DNA from: Alteromonas macleodii ATCC 27126
GTDB taxonomy: Bacteria; Pseudomonadota; Gammaproteobacteria; Enterobacterales; Alteromonadaceae
Direction of reading: 5' to 3'
Assembly (NCBI RefSeq): GCF_000172635.2
Contig: NC_018632.1
Coordinates: 3,410,001-3,474,000, forward strand
Length of the DNA stretch: 64,000 nucleotides
Of this stretch, positions 16,952-25,895 are shown piece by piece; position 1 is the first letter of the stretch; each line of letters opens with the position of its first letter. The notes below the pieces were generated by a model. That model saw nothing but the letters and a program-made list of their open reading frames with translations, had not been told where the DNA came from and did not search any database. The position numbers and the translations under genes were made by a program.

Positions 16952-19216
16952 TTAGAATTCAGTTGAGAATCTAACACCAAACTCGCTTGCGTCGTTGCTT
17001 AGAATTTGCAGGATGTAGTCACCTGTATTCAAGCGTGCATTGTCGTAACGCTCATCAAAAATATTGCGACCGTAAAGTGCAACAGTATACGCATCATTCG
17101 CTGGCGTATAAGCGATGTCGAAGTTAACAAGCTCACGGCTATCAAGTTTAGTCATACGCTCAGGTGCTGAAGTAGGCTCACCATACATTTCTGCACGATA
17201 TGAGTAATCTGCACGTACGCGAATTGAATCACCACCATCAAGCTCAAAGGTATACTGCGGACCAATTGCAAGGGTTAGGTCTGGAGTAAGTGGCGCTACA
17301 GGATTGAATCCATCTTGCTCTTCAACATCAACATCCATATAACCAACGCTGGTCATCATGCTGAAGTTGCCATAGGTAAACGTAGCATCAGCTTCAACAC
17401 CACGAGATGTTTGCTCTACCACAAGGTTTGCGGTGTCGAAGCCACCTTCGCTCACGCGACTTACTTGGTAAGGAAGATCTTCAAACTCAGTGTTAAATAC
17501 TGCAACGCTAATGTCGAAGTAATCATTCACACGACCTTTAATACCTACTTCATAGTTAGTAGCAGTAATATTGTCAGACGCCGTAAAACAGTTATTTGCG
17601 CGAACCGCCGCTTGAGCGCCTTCGATATCATCAAAGCCACCTGCACCGAAGAACTCACCAATTAGGCAGTAAGGACGTGCTGGGAATTGACCCGACTGGT
17701 AGCCAGACTGAATTGTCGCATAGCCTGTCATGCCATTTTCAAATGTGTAGTTAGTGGCGAGTTCCCACGTCACTTCGTCCCAATCATTTGAATCATAGAT
17801 AGTACCAAGTGCTGAAAATACGTTCGCTGATGCTTCTTTTTCATCTTTCGTGTAACGAAGGCCACCAGAAAGGCTAAGCTCATCAGTTAAGTCACGGCGA
17901 ACGTTAACGTAAACCGCTTTTGAAGTGGTTTCTTGATCGAGCTCTAGCAGGTTAGCCCCACCGTCAAAACTAGAGTCATCACCTTGACGGTTGCTACCTT
18001 CTTCATTGAAGTAGTAAACACCAGCAACAAAGTCAGTGTATTCGTTGATATAGCCGTTAAGCTGAAGTTCGATTGATGTTTGATCGGCTTCGCCACGCTC
18101 AGGGAACTGATCCAACGAGTAAATTGTACCGTCATCATCAAGACCTGCTTTGTACTTAGATGTACGCTGGCTTGCAACAACCTTTGCAGTGTAGTCTTCG
18201 TTAATGTCCCACTCCGTAGTGAGTGAAAGACCACGCGCTTCGTTCGACACGCCAGTTACTGCTTCAGTACCTGTTGCATTGTCGTAGATATCAGCGCCTT
18301 CAGGTGTCACATCTGTGTTTCGTAACGGTACGCCAACACCATTCTGACCACCGAAGTAGCGATCTGAACCCACTTCATCAATTAGCACAGTGTAAGGACG
18401 CAGACCGCCGTCACCATTGTTAGCATCTGCAGTTAATACCATGCGGAAGTCATTTGATGGCTCCCACTTAAGAGAAACGCGGCCAGAAACATCTTCAGTC
18501 TCACCAACATCGTACTCGGCGTTAGGCACGTTGATGAACTCACCAAGACCATCGCGCTTGTTAAATGACAGGTTCATGTTAAACGCTACGGTTTCTGAAA
18601 GACCGTGGTTAACAAAAAGATCAGCTTTAACGCGACCACGTGTACCAAATTCAGTGTTGATTTTGGTTACATCACCTTGGTCTGGCTCTTTTGTGATGAT
18701 GTTAATTGCACCACCAATCGAGTTACGACCATATAGCGTACCTTGAGGGCCACGAAGTACCTCAATACGCTCAATATTATTTAGGCTCCAGTTTTGACCA
18801 ACCTGACGGCCCAGATAAACACCGTCTACATAAACACTCACACCCGGATCGGTTGTGATTAGGTGATCTTGAAGACCAATACCACGAATAAATGGGTTTA
18901 CAGACGATGTGTGGCCGGCAGAGAAACCAGTAACATTTAGGTTTGGAACGAATTTACCAACGTCAGTCAGGTCAGTAATACCTTGGTCAGCTAACTTGTC
19001 GCCATCGAAGGCGCTAATAGCAATTGGAACTTCATAGATAACTTGAGGGCGTTTTGTTGCGGTAACGGTAATGGCTTCAAATTGTTGCTCTTCAGTTGCT
19101 TCTGCTTCTTGGGCAACGGCAATATTTGAAATTGCTGGAACGGTCATCGCTACTGCTAGTGCGACAGGTGAAAGCTTACTGGCGAGTGCCTTAGACACGT
19201 CAGTATTGGTTTTCAT
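16952..19216 (-). CDS. TonB-dependent outer-membrane receptor
   Basis: This 754-aa protein is an outer-membrane beta-barrel that imports a ligand using TonB energy. It has a signal peptide ending near 'ISNIAVAQEA', a TonB box-like 'FEAITVTATKR' right after it, a plug domain ('VPIAISAFDGDKLADQGI' to 'GPQGTLYGRNSIGGAINIIT', residues ~55-175) and a barrel ending in the C-terminal Phe of 'FGVRFSTEF'. The plug carries the usual 'RIEVLRGPQGTLYG'. The ligand is not evident. It is divergent from the propionate regulator across ~800 bases, but nothing visible ties it to propionate. Confidence 0.93.
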   Translation of the reverse strand: MKTNTDVSKALASKLSPVALAVAMTVPAISNIAVAQEAEATEEQQFEAITVTATKRPQVIYEVPIAISAFDGDKLADQGITDLTDVGKFVPNLNVTGFSAGHTSSVNPFIRGIGLQDHLITTDPGVSVYVDGVYLGRQVGQNWSLNNIERIEVLRGPQGTLYGRNSIGGAINIITKEPDQGDVTKINTEFGTRGRVKADLFVNHGLSETVAFNMNLSFNKRDGLGEFINVPNAEYDVGETEDVSGRVSLKWEPSNDFRMVLTADANNGDGGLRPYTVLIDEVGSDRYFGGQNGVGVPLRNTDVTPEGADIYDNATGTEAVTGVSNEARGLSLTTEWDINEDYTAKVVASQRTSKYKAGLDDDGTIYSLDQFPERGEADQTSIELQLNGYINEYTDFVAGVYYFNEEGSNRQGDDSSFDGGANLLELDQETTSKAVYVNVRRDLTDELSLSGGLRYTKDEKEASANVFSALGTIYDSNDWDEVTWELATNYTFENGMTGYATIQSGYQSGQFPARPYCLIGEFFGAGGFDDIEGAQAAVRANNCFTASDNITATNYEVGIKGRVNDYFDISVAVFNTEFEDLPYQVSRVSEGGFDTANLVVEQTSRGVEADATFTYGNFSMMTSVGYMDVDVEEQDGFNPVAPLTPDLTLAIGPQYTFELDGGDSIRVRADYSYRAEMYGEPTSAPERMTKLDSRELVNFDIAYTPANDAYTVALYGRNIFDERYDNARLNTGDYILQILSNDASEFGVRFSTEF

Positions 19217-19926
19217 GGTATAACCCCTTTGCGTGAGTGTTAGGTGTAATAATATTTTTAGGCCGCTTCAAGTTCTTCTTTGGAACTTTGAAAGACTAAA
19301 CTCACTAATTTAAGAGGCGCACATAACCTTGTGCTTATACTGGATTACAGGCAATAAAAAAGTAAGTCGCAATAAAACATTACAAACTTACTTTCAATGA
19401 AACTCTGCTTTAAAAGTAGAACTTACTTTTCCAGCCCTCTAAAATTCAGTACGAAGAATTTAGGCTTGAAGACTGGAACGATATGTTACCGTTAGATTAC
19501 GATCTTGCAAAGTAAAATATTACACTTTTACTAAAATAAGACTTCAAAATTAGACTAATTGGTTAGGTTAAGCATCAAACAAAAAGTATGTATAAATTCC
19601 ATAAAAACAATCAGATATAATAAAGATAATTTACTCTATCTCTTCACAACACCTAAGCGAATAAAGTAAAGAAGACCTAGACCAGATGGACAAACTTTAA
19701 ACAAATCACCATTGGCTTGAATCATTCTTTAGCTCAGAACCTCTGTATGTAACTTTCGTTACCAAACTCCCTCCTCCGTCCGGGCAGTAGCTATCAATAT
19801 GGTTGCGCAAGGTTCGCCTAATAGACGTAAGCTGACACATGGCTCTGTTTGCGTATCGCATTAAACCATTGCACAACTGTCAACACAGGCCTCTAAACAA
19901 GACTATCAGACTAATATCTTACTCTC
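19217..19926. other. Long intergenic region between the TonB receptor and the propionate regulator
   Basis: No gene is visible in these 710 bases, which are AT-rich. They hold a set of related 10-mers: AAAAGTAAGT at 19358-19367, and its reverse complement ACTTACTTT(C/T) at 19386-19395 and 19421-19430. AAAAGTA (19412-19418) and TACTTTT (19424-19430) make a second pairing. An imperfect inverted repeat (TTCAAGTTC at 19267-19275 with GAACTTTGAA at 19283-19292) lies ~50 bases upstream of the receptor start. These are candidate operators or leader hairpins of the receptor gene. Confidence 0.4.
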
Positions 19927-19991
19927 GTTGTCGACAATCCTAACCTTTTAAGGTTGAAAAAACGCCAAAATGGGCATATATTGTCGACATT
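19927..19991 (+). promoter_or_regulatory. Promoter and tandem operators of the propionate regulator gene
   Basis: A sigma-70 promoter reads TTGAAA (19954-19959), 17-nt spacer, TATATT (19977-19982). Two palindromic sites flank it: TTGTCGACAA at 19928-19937 and TTGTCGACAT at 19981-19990, with centres 53 bp apart. The second covers the -10 and the expected start of transcription. A separate perfect palindrome, AACCTTTTAAGGTT (19942-19955), touches the -35. GTCGAC-centred palindromes are typical of FCD-type GntR regulators, so autoregulation is likely. Confidence 0.7.
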
Positions 19992-20013
19992 AGTCATTAA
20001 AAGATTCTATACA

Positions 20014-20676
20014 GTGTTAGCAAAAAGCGAACAAGCCATCACCAATGCCGACCGTACTTTCTTTCAGTTAAGGAAGGATATAGTTGAGGGTATCATTCCA
20101 GCAGGCAGTAAGCTGAGTGAAATGGAATTGTCGACAAAGTATGAAGTCAGTCGCGCCGTTATTCGAGAAGCCATCAATCGTCTCGCTACCTGTCACTTGG
20201 TGGAACGTAAAGCTAACGTGGGTGCTCGTGTGGTTGCACTGTCCCCCGAAGGCCTTATTCAGCTATACCAAGTGCGCGAAGCATTAGAGGGTATGGCCGC
20301 CCGCTTGGCTGCACGCTACATGAGCGATGAAGAAATTGCCGACATGCAGGCGTTGCTTGATAGCCACTTCGATAAAGTAAAAGACGGTCAAAGCTATTAT
20401 CAAGAAGCCGGCGATGTAGACTTTCACTACAGAATTGTAACCGGCAGTAAAAACGATCATCTCATCAGCGTACTTGTAGACGGGCTTTACCATCTTGTTC
20501 GTATGTATCGCGTACAGCTCGGTATGGCTGGCCCTCGCGTAAGTACTGCGTTTGATGAACACAGACACATCGTTAACGCTATTGCCAATCGCGACGAGGA
20601 ACTGGCTGAAATGCTAATGCGTCGCCATATTCTTTATTCAAAAAATAATATTGAGAAGAAGCTTAATCATGGTTAA
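20014..20676 (+). CDS. GntR-family (FCD) regulator of the propionate cluster
   Basis: This 220-aa protein is a FadR-subfamily GntR regulator: winged helix at ~15-80 ('LRKDIVEGIIPAGSKLSE', 'YEVSRAVIREAINRLA') and an FCD ligand domain at ~95-215 ('VREALEGMAARLAARY', 'DVDFHYRIVTGSKND', 'FDEHRHIVNAIANRDEE'), including the His and Asp residues that bind metal. A TTG at 19954 in frame lies inside the promoter -35, so the GTG at 20014 is preferred. It probably represses prpB-prpC-acnD-prpF until a methylcitrate-cycle intermediate appears. That role is inferred from position. A third TTGTCGACAA site lies within its coding sequence at 20128. Confidence 0.88.
   Translation: MLAKSEQAITNADRTFFQLRKDIVEGIIPAGSKLSEMELSTKYEVSRAVIREAINRLATCHLVERKANVGARVVALSPEGLIQLYQVREALEGMAARLAARYMSDEEIADMQALLDSHFDKVKDGQSYYQEAGDVDFHYRIVTGSKNDHLISVLVDGLYHLVRMYRVQLGMAGPRVSTAFDEHRHIVNAIANRDEELAEMLMRRHILYSKNNIEKKLNHG
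20128..20137. promoter_or_regulatory. Intragenic copy of the TTGTCGACAA operator-like palindrome
   Basis: TTGTCGACAA occurs inside the regulator gene, identical to the upstream site at 19928. Its centre is 147 bp from the centre of the promoter-overlapping site, close to 14 turns of DNA. It encodes part of 'ELSTK', so it could be chance. An exact third copy within 210 bp is nevertheless striking. Confidence 0.4.
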
Positions 20677-20741
20677 CACCACTCAGTCTTCTTCATACCT
20701 AATTCACCTCTACCCTACTTTCAAATAAGCGAGTGATTATC

Positions 20742-21617
20742 ATGAGTGCAGGAAAGAAATTCAGAACCGCATTAGAGAACAACAAACCGCTACAAATTGT
20801 CGGCACCATTAACGCCTATACTGCCATGATGGCAAAGGCTATTGGGCACCAAGCGATTTATCTTTCAGGTGGAGGCGTAGCGAATGCGTCTTACGGCCTA
20901 CCGGATTTAGGCATGACGTCACTTAATGATGTGATTGCAGACGTTCAGCGCATTACCAGCGCGTGCGATCTTCCGCTAATGGTAGACATCGACACCGGTT
21001 GGGGCGGCGCATTTAACATTGCCAAAACTATTCGCGACATGGAAAAAGCAGGCGCGGCGGCAGTTCATATGGAAGACCAGGTTGCGCAAAAGCGCTGTGG
21101 TCACCGTCCTAACAAAGAAATTGTTAGCACAGAAGAAATGGTAGACCGCATAAAAGCTGCAGTTGACGCCAGAACTGACCCAGACTTTTTCATTATGGCG
21201 CGCACCGACGCGTTCGCACAAGAAGGTTTAGACAAAGCCATTGAACGTGCAAAAGCCTATGTTGCAGCAGGTGCTGACGGTATTTTTGCCGAAGCAGTGC
21301 AAACCGAAGAACATTACCGTGCATTTGCTGAAGCGCTAGACGTTCCGATCCTTGCCAATATCACTGAGTTTGGCAAAACCGAACTATGGAATAAAGAAGA
21401 GCTTGGTGAATGGGGTGCCGACATGGTGCTTTACCCACTAAGTGCATTCCGTGCGATGAATAAAGCAGCAGAAATGGTTTACAAATCTATACTTGAAAAC
21501 GGCGACCAAAAAGCCGTTGTCGACAGCATGCAGACACGCATGGAACTGTACGATTATCTTGGCTACCACGAGTACGAGCAAAAACTAGATGCTCTATTCG
21601 CAGAAGGTAAGAACTAA
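20742..21617 (+). CDS. prpB: 2-methylisocitrate lyase
   Basis: PrpB cleaves 2-methylisocitrate to pyruvate and succinate, the last step of the methylcitrate cycle of propionate degradation. The product is 291 aa from the ATG at 20742; a GTG at 20733 would add only three residues. Catalytic-loop and metal-site motifs are clear: '[16 protein letters not shown]', '[19 protein letters not shown]' with the active-site Cys, and '[20 protein letters not shown]'. It follows the GntR gene by 65 bases and begins the catabolic part of the cluster. Confidence 0.97.
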   Translation: MSAGKKFRTALENNKPLQIVGTINAYTAMMAKAIGHQAIYLSGGGVANASYGLPDLGMTSLNDVIADVQRITSACDLPLMVDIDTGWGGAFNIAKTIRDMEKAGAAAVHMEDQVAQKRCGHRPNKEIVSTEEMVDRIKAAVDARTDPDFFIMARTDAFAQEGLDKAIERAKAYVAAGADGIFAEAVQTEEHYRAFAEALDVPILANITEFGKTELWNKEELGEWGADMVLYPLSAFRAMNKAAEMVYKSILENGDQKAVVDSMQTRMELYDYLGYHEYEQKLDALFAEGKN

Positions 21618-21639
21618 CACGAATACGAAACAGCAGGAA

Positions 21640-21797
21640 GCGAGTGAGGTGCGAGGCACCATTGAAGTTGAAACGGTACTCAGGGCGTTACCACGCCGTG
21701 AACCCATCCATGGGGGCTCCGTTTCGGCATCCATGCCTCAAAGGGGTAACGCCCCGTGCACCGCCCCCACTCTCTCGGTGCCTCGCACCCCACTCGC
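21640..21797 (-). repeat. Element A: nested inverted repeat with two NGGA-capped hairpins (prpB-prpC gap)
   Basis: Outer arms at 21640-21660 and 21777-21797 pair at 20 of 21 positions. An inner stem, GGGCGTTACC (21683-21692) with GGTAACGCCC (21745-21754), encloses two small hairpins. Read on the minus strand these are GGCA-TGGA-TGCC (21737-21726) and CCCA-TGGA-TGGG (21714-21703), each with a TGGA loop, separated by GAAACGGAGCCC and followed by TTCACGGCGTG. It fills most of the 259-bp gap. It belongs to the same family as elements B, C and D at 25633-25997. Confidence 0.85.
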
Positions 21798-21876
21798 CTG
21801 ATGAGTTCAATATAGTTTTTATTTCTAAATTTTTAAAAAAGTACCTTACAAATTTTACAAGACCGGAGACAACAAG

Positions 21877-23001
21877 ATGGCTAAACAGTTAAGTGGCGCG
21901 GGTTTACGCGGCCAAGTTGCAGGTAAAACAGCATTATCAACCGTAGGTAAATCAGGTTCTGGTTTAACCTATCGTGGTTACGACGTAAAAGACTTAGCGC
22001 AAAACTGTCAATTTGAAGAAGTGGCGTATCTTATTCTTAAGGGCAAGCTACCTAACCAGTCTGAGCTAGACGCTTATAAAGCAAAACTTCGCGGTATGCG
22101 CGGTCTTCCTTCAGCGCTTAAAGAAGTGCTAGAACGCATTCCTAAAAATGCTCACCCAATGGATGTACTTCGCACGGGTTGTTCAATGCTGGGTAACCTT
22201 GAAATGGAAACGAGCTTTGACCAGCAGCAAGACGTGACAGACCGTATGTTGGCATGCTTCCCAAGTATTATCTGCTACTGGTACCGCTTCTCGCACGACG
22301 GCGTGCGCGTAGATGTTGAAACCGATGACGATTCAATTGGAGGTCACTTCCTTCACATGCTTCACGGTGAAAAGCCACGTGAACTTCATGAACAAGTCAT
22401 GCATGTATCACTCATTCTTTATGCAGAGCATGAATTTAACGCGTCTACCTTCACTGCACGTGTTTGTGCTTCAACCTTATCTGATATGCATTCTTGTGTA
22501 ACCGGTGCTATCGGTTCTCTGCGTGGTCCACTTCACGGTGGTGCTAACGAAGCCGCCATGGAAATGATCGAGGGCTTCACTTCTCCTGATGATGCTGAAG
22601 AGAAGATGATGGGCATGCTTGAGCGCAAAGAGAAGATCATGGGCTTTGGCCACGCTATTTACTCAGACTCTGACCCGCGTAATGAAATTATCAAGCAATG
22701 GTCTGAAAAACTCGCTGCTGATGTGGGTGACGACGTACTTTACCCTGTGTCTGTTCGCTGTGAAGAAGTGATGTGGCGCGAGAAGAAGCTTTTCTGTAAC
22801 GCCGATTTCTTCCATGCCTCTGCGTATAACTTTATGGGTATCCCTACGCCATTGTTTACACCAATCTTCGTAATGTCTCGTCTAACTGGTTGGGCAGCAC
22901 ACGTTATGGAACAGCGCGCTGACAACCGTATTATTCGTCCGTCAGCAGAATACACAGGCGAAGAACTACGCCCAGTGCCTGCTATCAGCGAACGCGCTTA
23001 A
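21877..23001 (+). CDS. prpC: 2-methylcitrate synthase
   Basis: PrpC condenses propionyl-CoA with oxaloacetate to 2-methylcitrate. The 374-aa product is of normal length and shows citrate-synthase family motifs: 'GSGLTYRGYDVKDLAQNC' near the N-terminus, 'GSLRGPLHGGANEAAMEMI' with the catalytic His, and 'MGFGHAIYSDSDPRNEII' with a second catalytic His. The ATG follows a CCGGAGAC ribosome site. It is 18 bases upstream of acnD and certainly cotranscribed with it. It is separated from prpB by element A. Confidence 0.96.
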   Translation: MAKQLSGAGLRGQVAGKTALSTVGKSGSGLTYRGYDVKDLAQNCQFEEVAYLILKGKLPNQSELDAYKAKLRGMRGLPSALKEVLERIPKNAHPMDVLRTGCSMLGNLEMETSFDQQQDVTDRMLACFPSIICYWYRFSHDGVRVDVETDDDSIGGHFLHMLHGEKPRELHEQVMHVSLILYAEHEFNASTFTARVCASTLSDMHSCVTGAIGSLRGPLHGGANEAAMEMIEGFTSPDDAEEKMMGMLERKEKIMGFGHAIYSDSDPRNEIIKQWSEKLAADVGDDVLYPVSVRCEEVMWREKKLFCNADFFHASAYNFMGIPTPLFTPIFVMSRLTGWAAHVMEQRADNRIIRPSAEYTGEELRPVPAISERA

Positions 23002-23019
23002 GATTAAGGTTGGGGTTTT

Positions 23020-25611
23020 ATGAATATTGATTACCGTAAACCGCTTCCTAACGCGGGTATCGATTTTTTCGATACCCGTGAAGCGGTAGATGCTATTGAG
23101 CCTGGCGCCTACGCCAAGCTGCCTTACACCTCACGTGTACTGGCTGAGAACTTGGTGCGTAAATGCGCCCCTGAAATGCTTACCGACTCACTTAAACAGC
23201 TGATTTATCGCAAGCGCGACTTGGACTTTCCGTGGTTTCCTGCTCGCGTGGTGTGTCATGATATCTTAGGGCAAACGGCACTGGTAGACTTAGCGGGCCT
23301 TCGCGATGCTATTGCAGCAAAAGGCGGCGATCCGGCGAAGGTTAATCCCGTTGTTCCTACGCAGCTGATTGTTGACCACTCGTTAGCCGTTGAACACGCT
23401 GGTTTTGAAAAAGACGCGTTTGAGAAAAACCGTGCAATTGAAGACAGACGTAACGACGACCGTTTCCACTTTATCAACTGGACGAAAACCGCGTTTAAAA
23501 ACGTGGATGTTATCCCTCCAGGTAACGGCATTATGCACCAAATCAACTTGGAGCGTATGTCGCCGGTTATTCAAGCTCGCGACGGCGTAGCCTTCCCTGA
23601 CACGCTAGTAGGTACCGACAGCCACACGCCGCATGTTGATGCACTTGGTGTTCTTGCTGTGGGTGTGGGTGGTCTTGAAGCGGAAAGCGTTATGCTGGGC
23701 CGTGCGTCATATATGCGCTTGCCTGATATTGTAGGTGTTGAGCTAACGGGCAAACCACAGCCAAGCATTACGGCTACCGACATTGTATTAGCGTTAACTG
23801 AATTTTTGCGTAAAGAGCGCGTAGTCTCTGCTTATCTTGAATTCTATGGTGAAGGTGCATCGCACCTGACGCTGGGCGACCGTGCTACCATATCGAACAT
23901 GACACCGGAATACGGCGCCACTGCAGCCATGTTTTACATTGACCAGCAAACCATCGATTACTTACGCCTAACAGGGCGTGAGGAAAAGCAAATTGCGCTA
24001 GTTGAGCAATATGCTAAGCACACAGGTTTATGGGCTGATGATTTAGAAACTGCCGAGTATGAGCGGGTGCTTACGTTCGACCTTTCTGCTGTTGGCCGTA
24101 ACATGGCTGGCCCTTCTAACCCACACGCACGTTTACCTACCAGCGATTTAGAAAGTCGCGGTATAGCAGCGAAGTGGACCGAGGAGGAAGGCAAAATGCC
24201 TGATGGCGCGGTTATTATCGCGGCTATCACCAGCTGTACCAATACATCTAACCCACGCAATGTAATTGCTGCAGGTTTACTTGCTCGAAATGCCAACGCG
24301 CGCGGTTTAACCCGTAAGCCGTGGGTTAAGAGCTCACTAGCACCAGGCTCTAAGGCCGTTAAGCTGTATCTTGAAGAAGCTAACCTGATGAGCGAGCTGG
24401 AAGATTTAGGCTTTGGCGTCGTTGCCTTTGCGTGTACTACCTGTAACGGTATGAGCGGCGCGCTTGACCCCAAAATTCAGCAAGAGATCATCGACCGCGA
24501 TCTTTACTCAACAGCAGTATTGTCGGGTAACCGTAACTTCGACGGCCGTATTCACCCTTACGCAAAGCAAGCATTCTTAGCATCGCCACCACTGGTTGTA
24601 GCTTACGCCATCGCCGGTACCATTCGCTTTGATATTGAAAAGGACGTATTGGGCACCGACAAAGAAGGCAACCCAGTAACGCTTAAAGACATTTGGCCAA
24701 GCGACGAAGAAATTGACGCTATTGTAGCGAAATCGGTAAAGCCAGAGCACTTCAGAAAAGTGTACGAGCCAATGTTCGACCTTAGCGTTGACTACGGAAA
24801 AGACATTAACCCGCTTTATGACTGGCGTGAAATGAGCACCTACATTCGTCGCCCGCCCTATTGGGAAGGCGCAATGGATGCTGAGCGCACCATGAAAGGT
24901 ATGCGTCCACTGGCTATTTTGGGAGATAACATCACCACCGATCACTTGTCGCCTTCAAACGCTATTTTAGCCAGCAGCGCGGCAGGTGAATACCTCCACA
25001 AAATGGGCTTACCGGAAGAAGACTTTAACTCGTATGCCACACACCGTGGTGACCACTTAACCGCACAGCGCGCTACCCTTGCGAACCCGAAAGTGTTCAA
25101 CGAGATGGTGCTGGAAAACGGTGAAGTGAAGCAAGGTTCACTGGCGCGCGTTGAGCCAGAAGGACAAGTTATGCGCATGTGGGAAGCTATTGAGACCTAC
25201 ATGAACCGCAGACAGCCGCTGATTATTGTTGCTGGCGCTGACTACGGTCAGGGCTCGTCACGAGACTGGGCAGCCAAAGGCGTGCGCCTTGCGGGTGTTG
25301 AAGTCATTGTGGCTGAAGGTTTCGAACGTATTCACCGTACTAACCTTATCGGTATGGGCGTATTACCCCTTGAGTTTAAACCGGGAACTACGCGTAAAAC
25401 ACTAGAGCTAGATGGCACAGAAACTTACGACGTAAGCGGCGAACCGTCACCAGGTGCAACGCTAACACTGGTAGTGAACCGTCAAAACGGCGAGCAACTA
25501 GACGTGCCGGTAACCTGTCGCTTAGATACAGCAGAAGAAGTCTCTATTTACAGCGCAGGCGGTGTATTACAGCGCTTCGCCAAGGACTTCTTAGAAGCTG
25601 AAGCTAGCTGA
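23020..25611 (+). CDS. acnD: Fe/S-dependent 2-methylcitrate dehydratase (AcnD)
   Basis: AcnD is an aconitase-like enzyme that dehydrates 2-methylcitrate to 2-methyl-aconitate, replacing PrpD. The 863-aa product has the 4Fe-4S ligands in 'AITSCTNTSNPRNVI' and 'FACTTCNGMSGALDP', 'LVGTDSHTPHVDALGVL' near residue 197, and the swivel domain with 'IIVAGADYGQGSSRDWAAKGV'. The AcnD branch needs PrpF, which is encoded next. A 407-bp gap with three structured repeats separates it from prpF. Confidence 0.95.
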   Translation: MNIDYRKPLPNAGIDFFDTREAVDAIEPGAYAKLPYTSRVLAENLVRKCAPEMLTDSLKQLIYRKRDLDFPWFPARVVCHDILGQTALVDLAGLRDAIAAKGGDPAKVNPVVPTQLIVDHSLAVEHAGFEKDAFEKNRAIEDRRNDDRFHFINWTKTAFKNVDVIPPGNGIMHQINLERMSPVIQARDGVAFPDTLVGTDSHTPHVDALGVLAVGVGGLEAESVMLGRASYMRLPDIVGVELTGKPQPSITATDIVLALTEFLRKERVVSAYLEFYGEGASHLTLGDRATISNMTPEYGATAAMFYIDQQTIDYLRLTGREEKQIALVEQYAKHTGLWADDLETAEYERVLTFDLSAVGRNMAGPSNPHARLPTSDLESRGIAAKWTEEEGKMPDGAVIIAAITSCTNTSNPRNVIAAGLLARNANARGLTRKPWVKSSLAPGSKAVKLYLEEANLMSELEDLGFGVVAFACTTCNGMSGALDPKIQQEIIDRDLYSTAVLSGNRNFDGRIHPYAKQAFLASPPLVVAYAIAGTIRFDIEKDVLGTDKEGNPVTLKDIWPSDEEIDAIVAKSVKPEHFRKVYEPMFDLSVDYGKDINPLYDWREMSTYIRRPPYWEGAMDAERTMKGMRPLAILGDNITTDHLSPSNAILASSAAGEYLHKMGLPEEDFNSYATHRGDHLTAQRATLANPKVFNEMVLENGEVKQGSLARVEPEGQVMRMWEAIETYMNRRQPLIIVAGADYGQGSSRDWAAKGVRLAGVEVIVAEGFERIHRTNLIGMGVLPLEFKPGTTRKTLELDGTETYDVSGEPSPGATLTLVVNRQNGEQLDVPVTCRLDTAEEVSIYSAGGVLQRFAKDFLEAEAS

Positions 25612-25632
25612 TTGTGATAGGAAGACCTTTCA

Positions 25633-25739
25633 GTGGGAGGAGGTGAATCAGTCATAGGGCACGCCCTAAATACGTCCCTATAGGCTCCCAACTCGCATCC
25701 TTGCGAGTTGAGGGCCCTGAAACTAATCCACCTCCTCCG
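25633..25739 (-). repeat. Element B: structured inverted repeat, minus orientation (acnD-prpF gap, first of three)
   Basis: On the minus strand the outer arm GGAGGAGGTGGATTAGT pairs with the opposite end (GGAGGAGGTGAATCAGT when complemented), allowing a few mismatches. Inside are a 9-bp hairpin, CAACTCGCA-AGGA-TGCGAGTTG (loop at 25701-25698), and a weaker one, TATA-GGGA-CGTA (loop at 25678-25675). GGGAGCC comes before the second hairpin and TTTAGGGCGTG after it. The order of parts is the same as in elements A, C and D. Confidence 0.8.
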
Positions 25740-25761
25740 TAGCTAGTATCAGCTAGTTTGG

Positions 25762-25860
25762 TTGGAAGCTGTTTGTGATTTGAAACCCTCCAGCCGCAAG
25801 GATGCGGCTGGGGAGCGCACATGGATGTGTTCACAGCGTGTTTCAAATCACGAACAACCT
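25762..25860 (+). repeat. Element C: structured inverted repeat, plus orientation (acnD-prpF gap, second of three)
   Basis: The left arm beginning near 25761 (GGTTGGAAGCTGTTTGTGAT) pairs with the right arm ending at 25860 (complement AGGTTGTTCGTGAT), with a few mismatches, and both run into GATTTGAAAC. Inside are CCAGCCGCA-AGGA-TGCGGCTGG (9 bp, loop 25799-25802) and CACA-TGGA-TGTG (loop 25822-25825), followed by TTCACAGCGTG. The two GGA triplets are 23 nt apart. Confidence 0.82.
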
Positions 25861-25895
25861 TACTTCTCTCCAGATAAAATAGTTTTTAGTTTAAG

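Noticed and set aside
19954..20013. TTG start for the GntR regulator
   Set aside because: This TTG is the start of the predicted -35 box and the added residues do not resemble the family; the GTG at 20014 is preferred.
21589..21892. Open frames across the prpB-prpC gap (plus strand)
   Set aside because: They run through the palindromic element A and give low-complexity Arg/Pro-rich products; the inverted repeats explain the open frames.
23958..24473. Open frame of 171 codons antisense to acnD
   Set aside because: It reads opposite to the conserved aconitase core and has a biased Ser/Ala/Pro composition typical of antisense shadows.
25652..25846. Open frame of 64 codons on the minus strand in the acnD-prpF gap
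   Set aside because: It spans parts of elements B and C and has no ribosome site or recognisable product.
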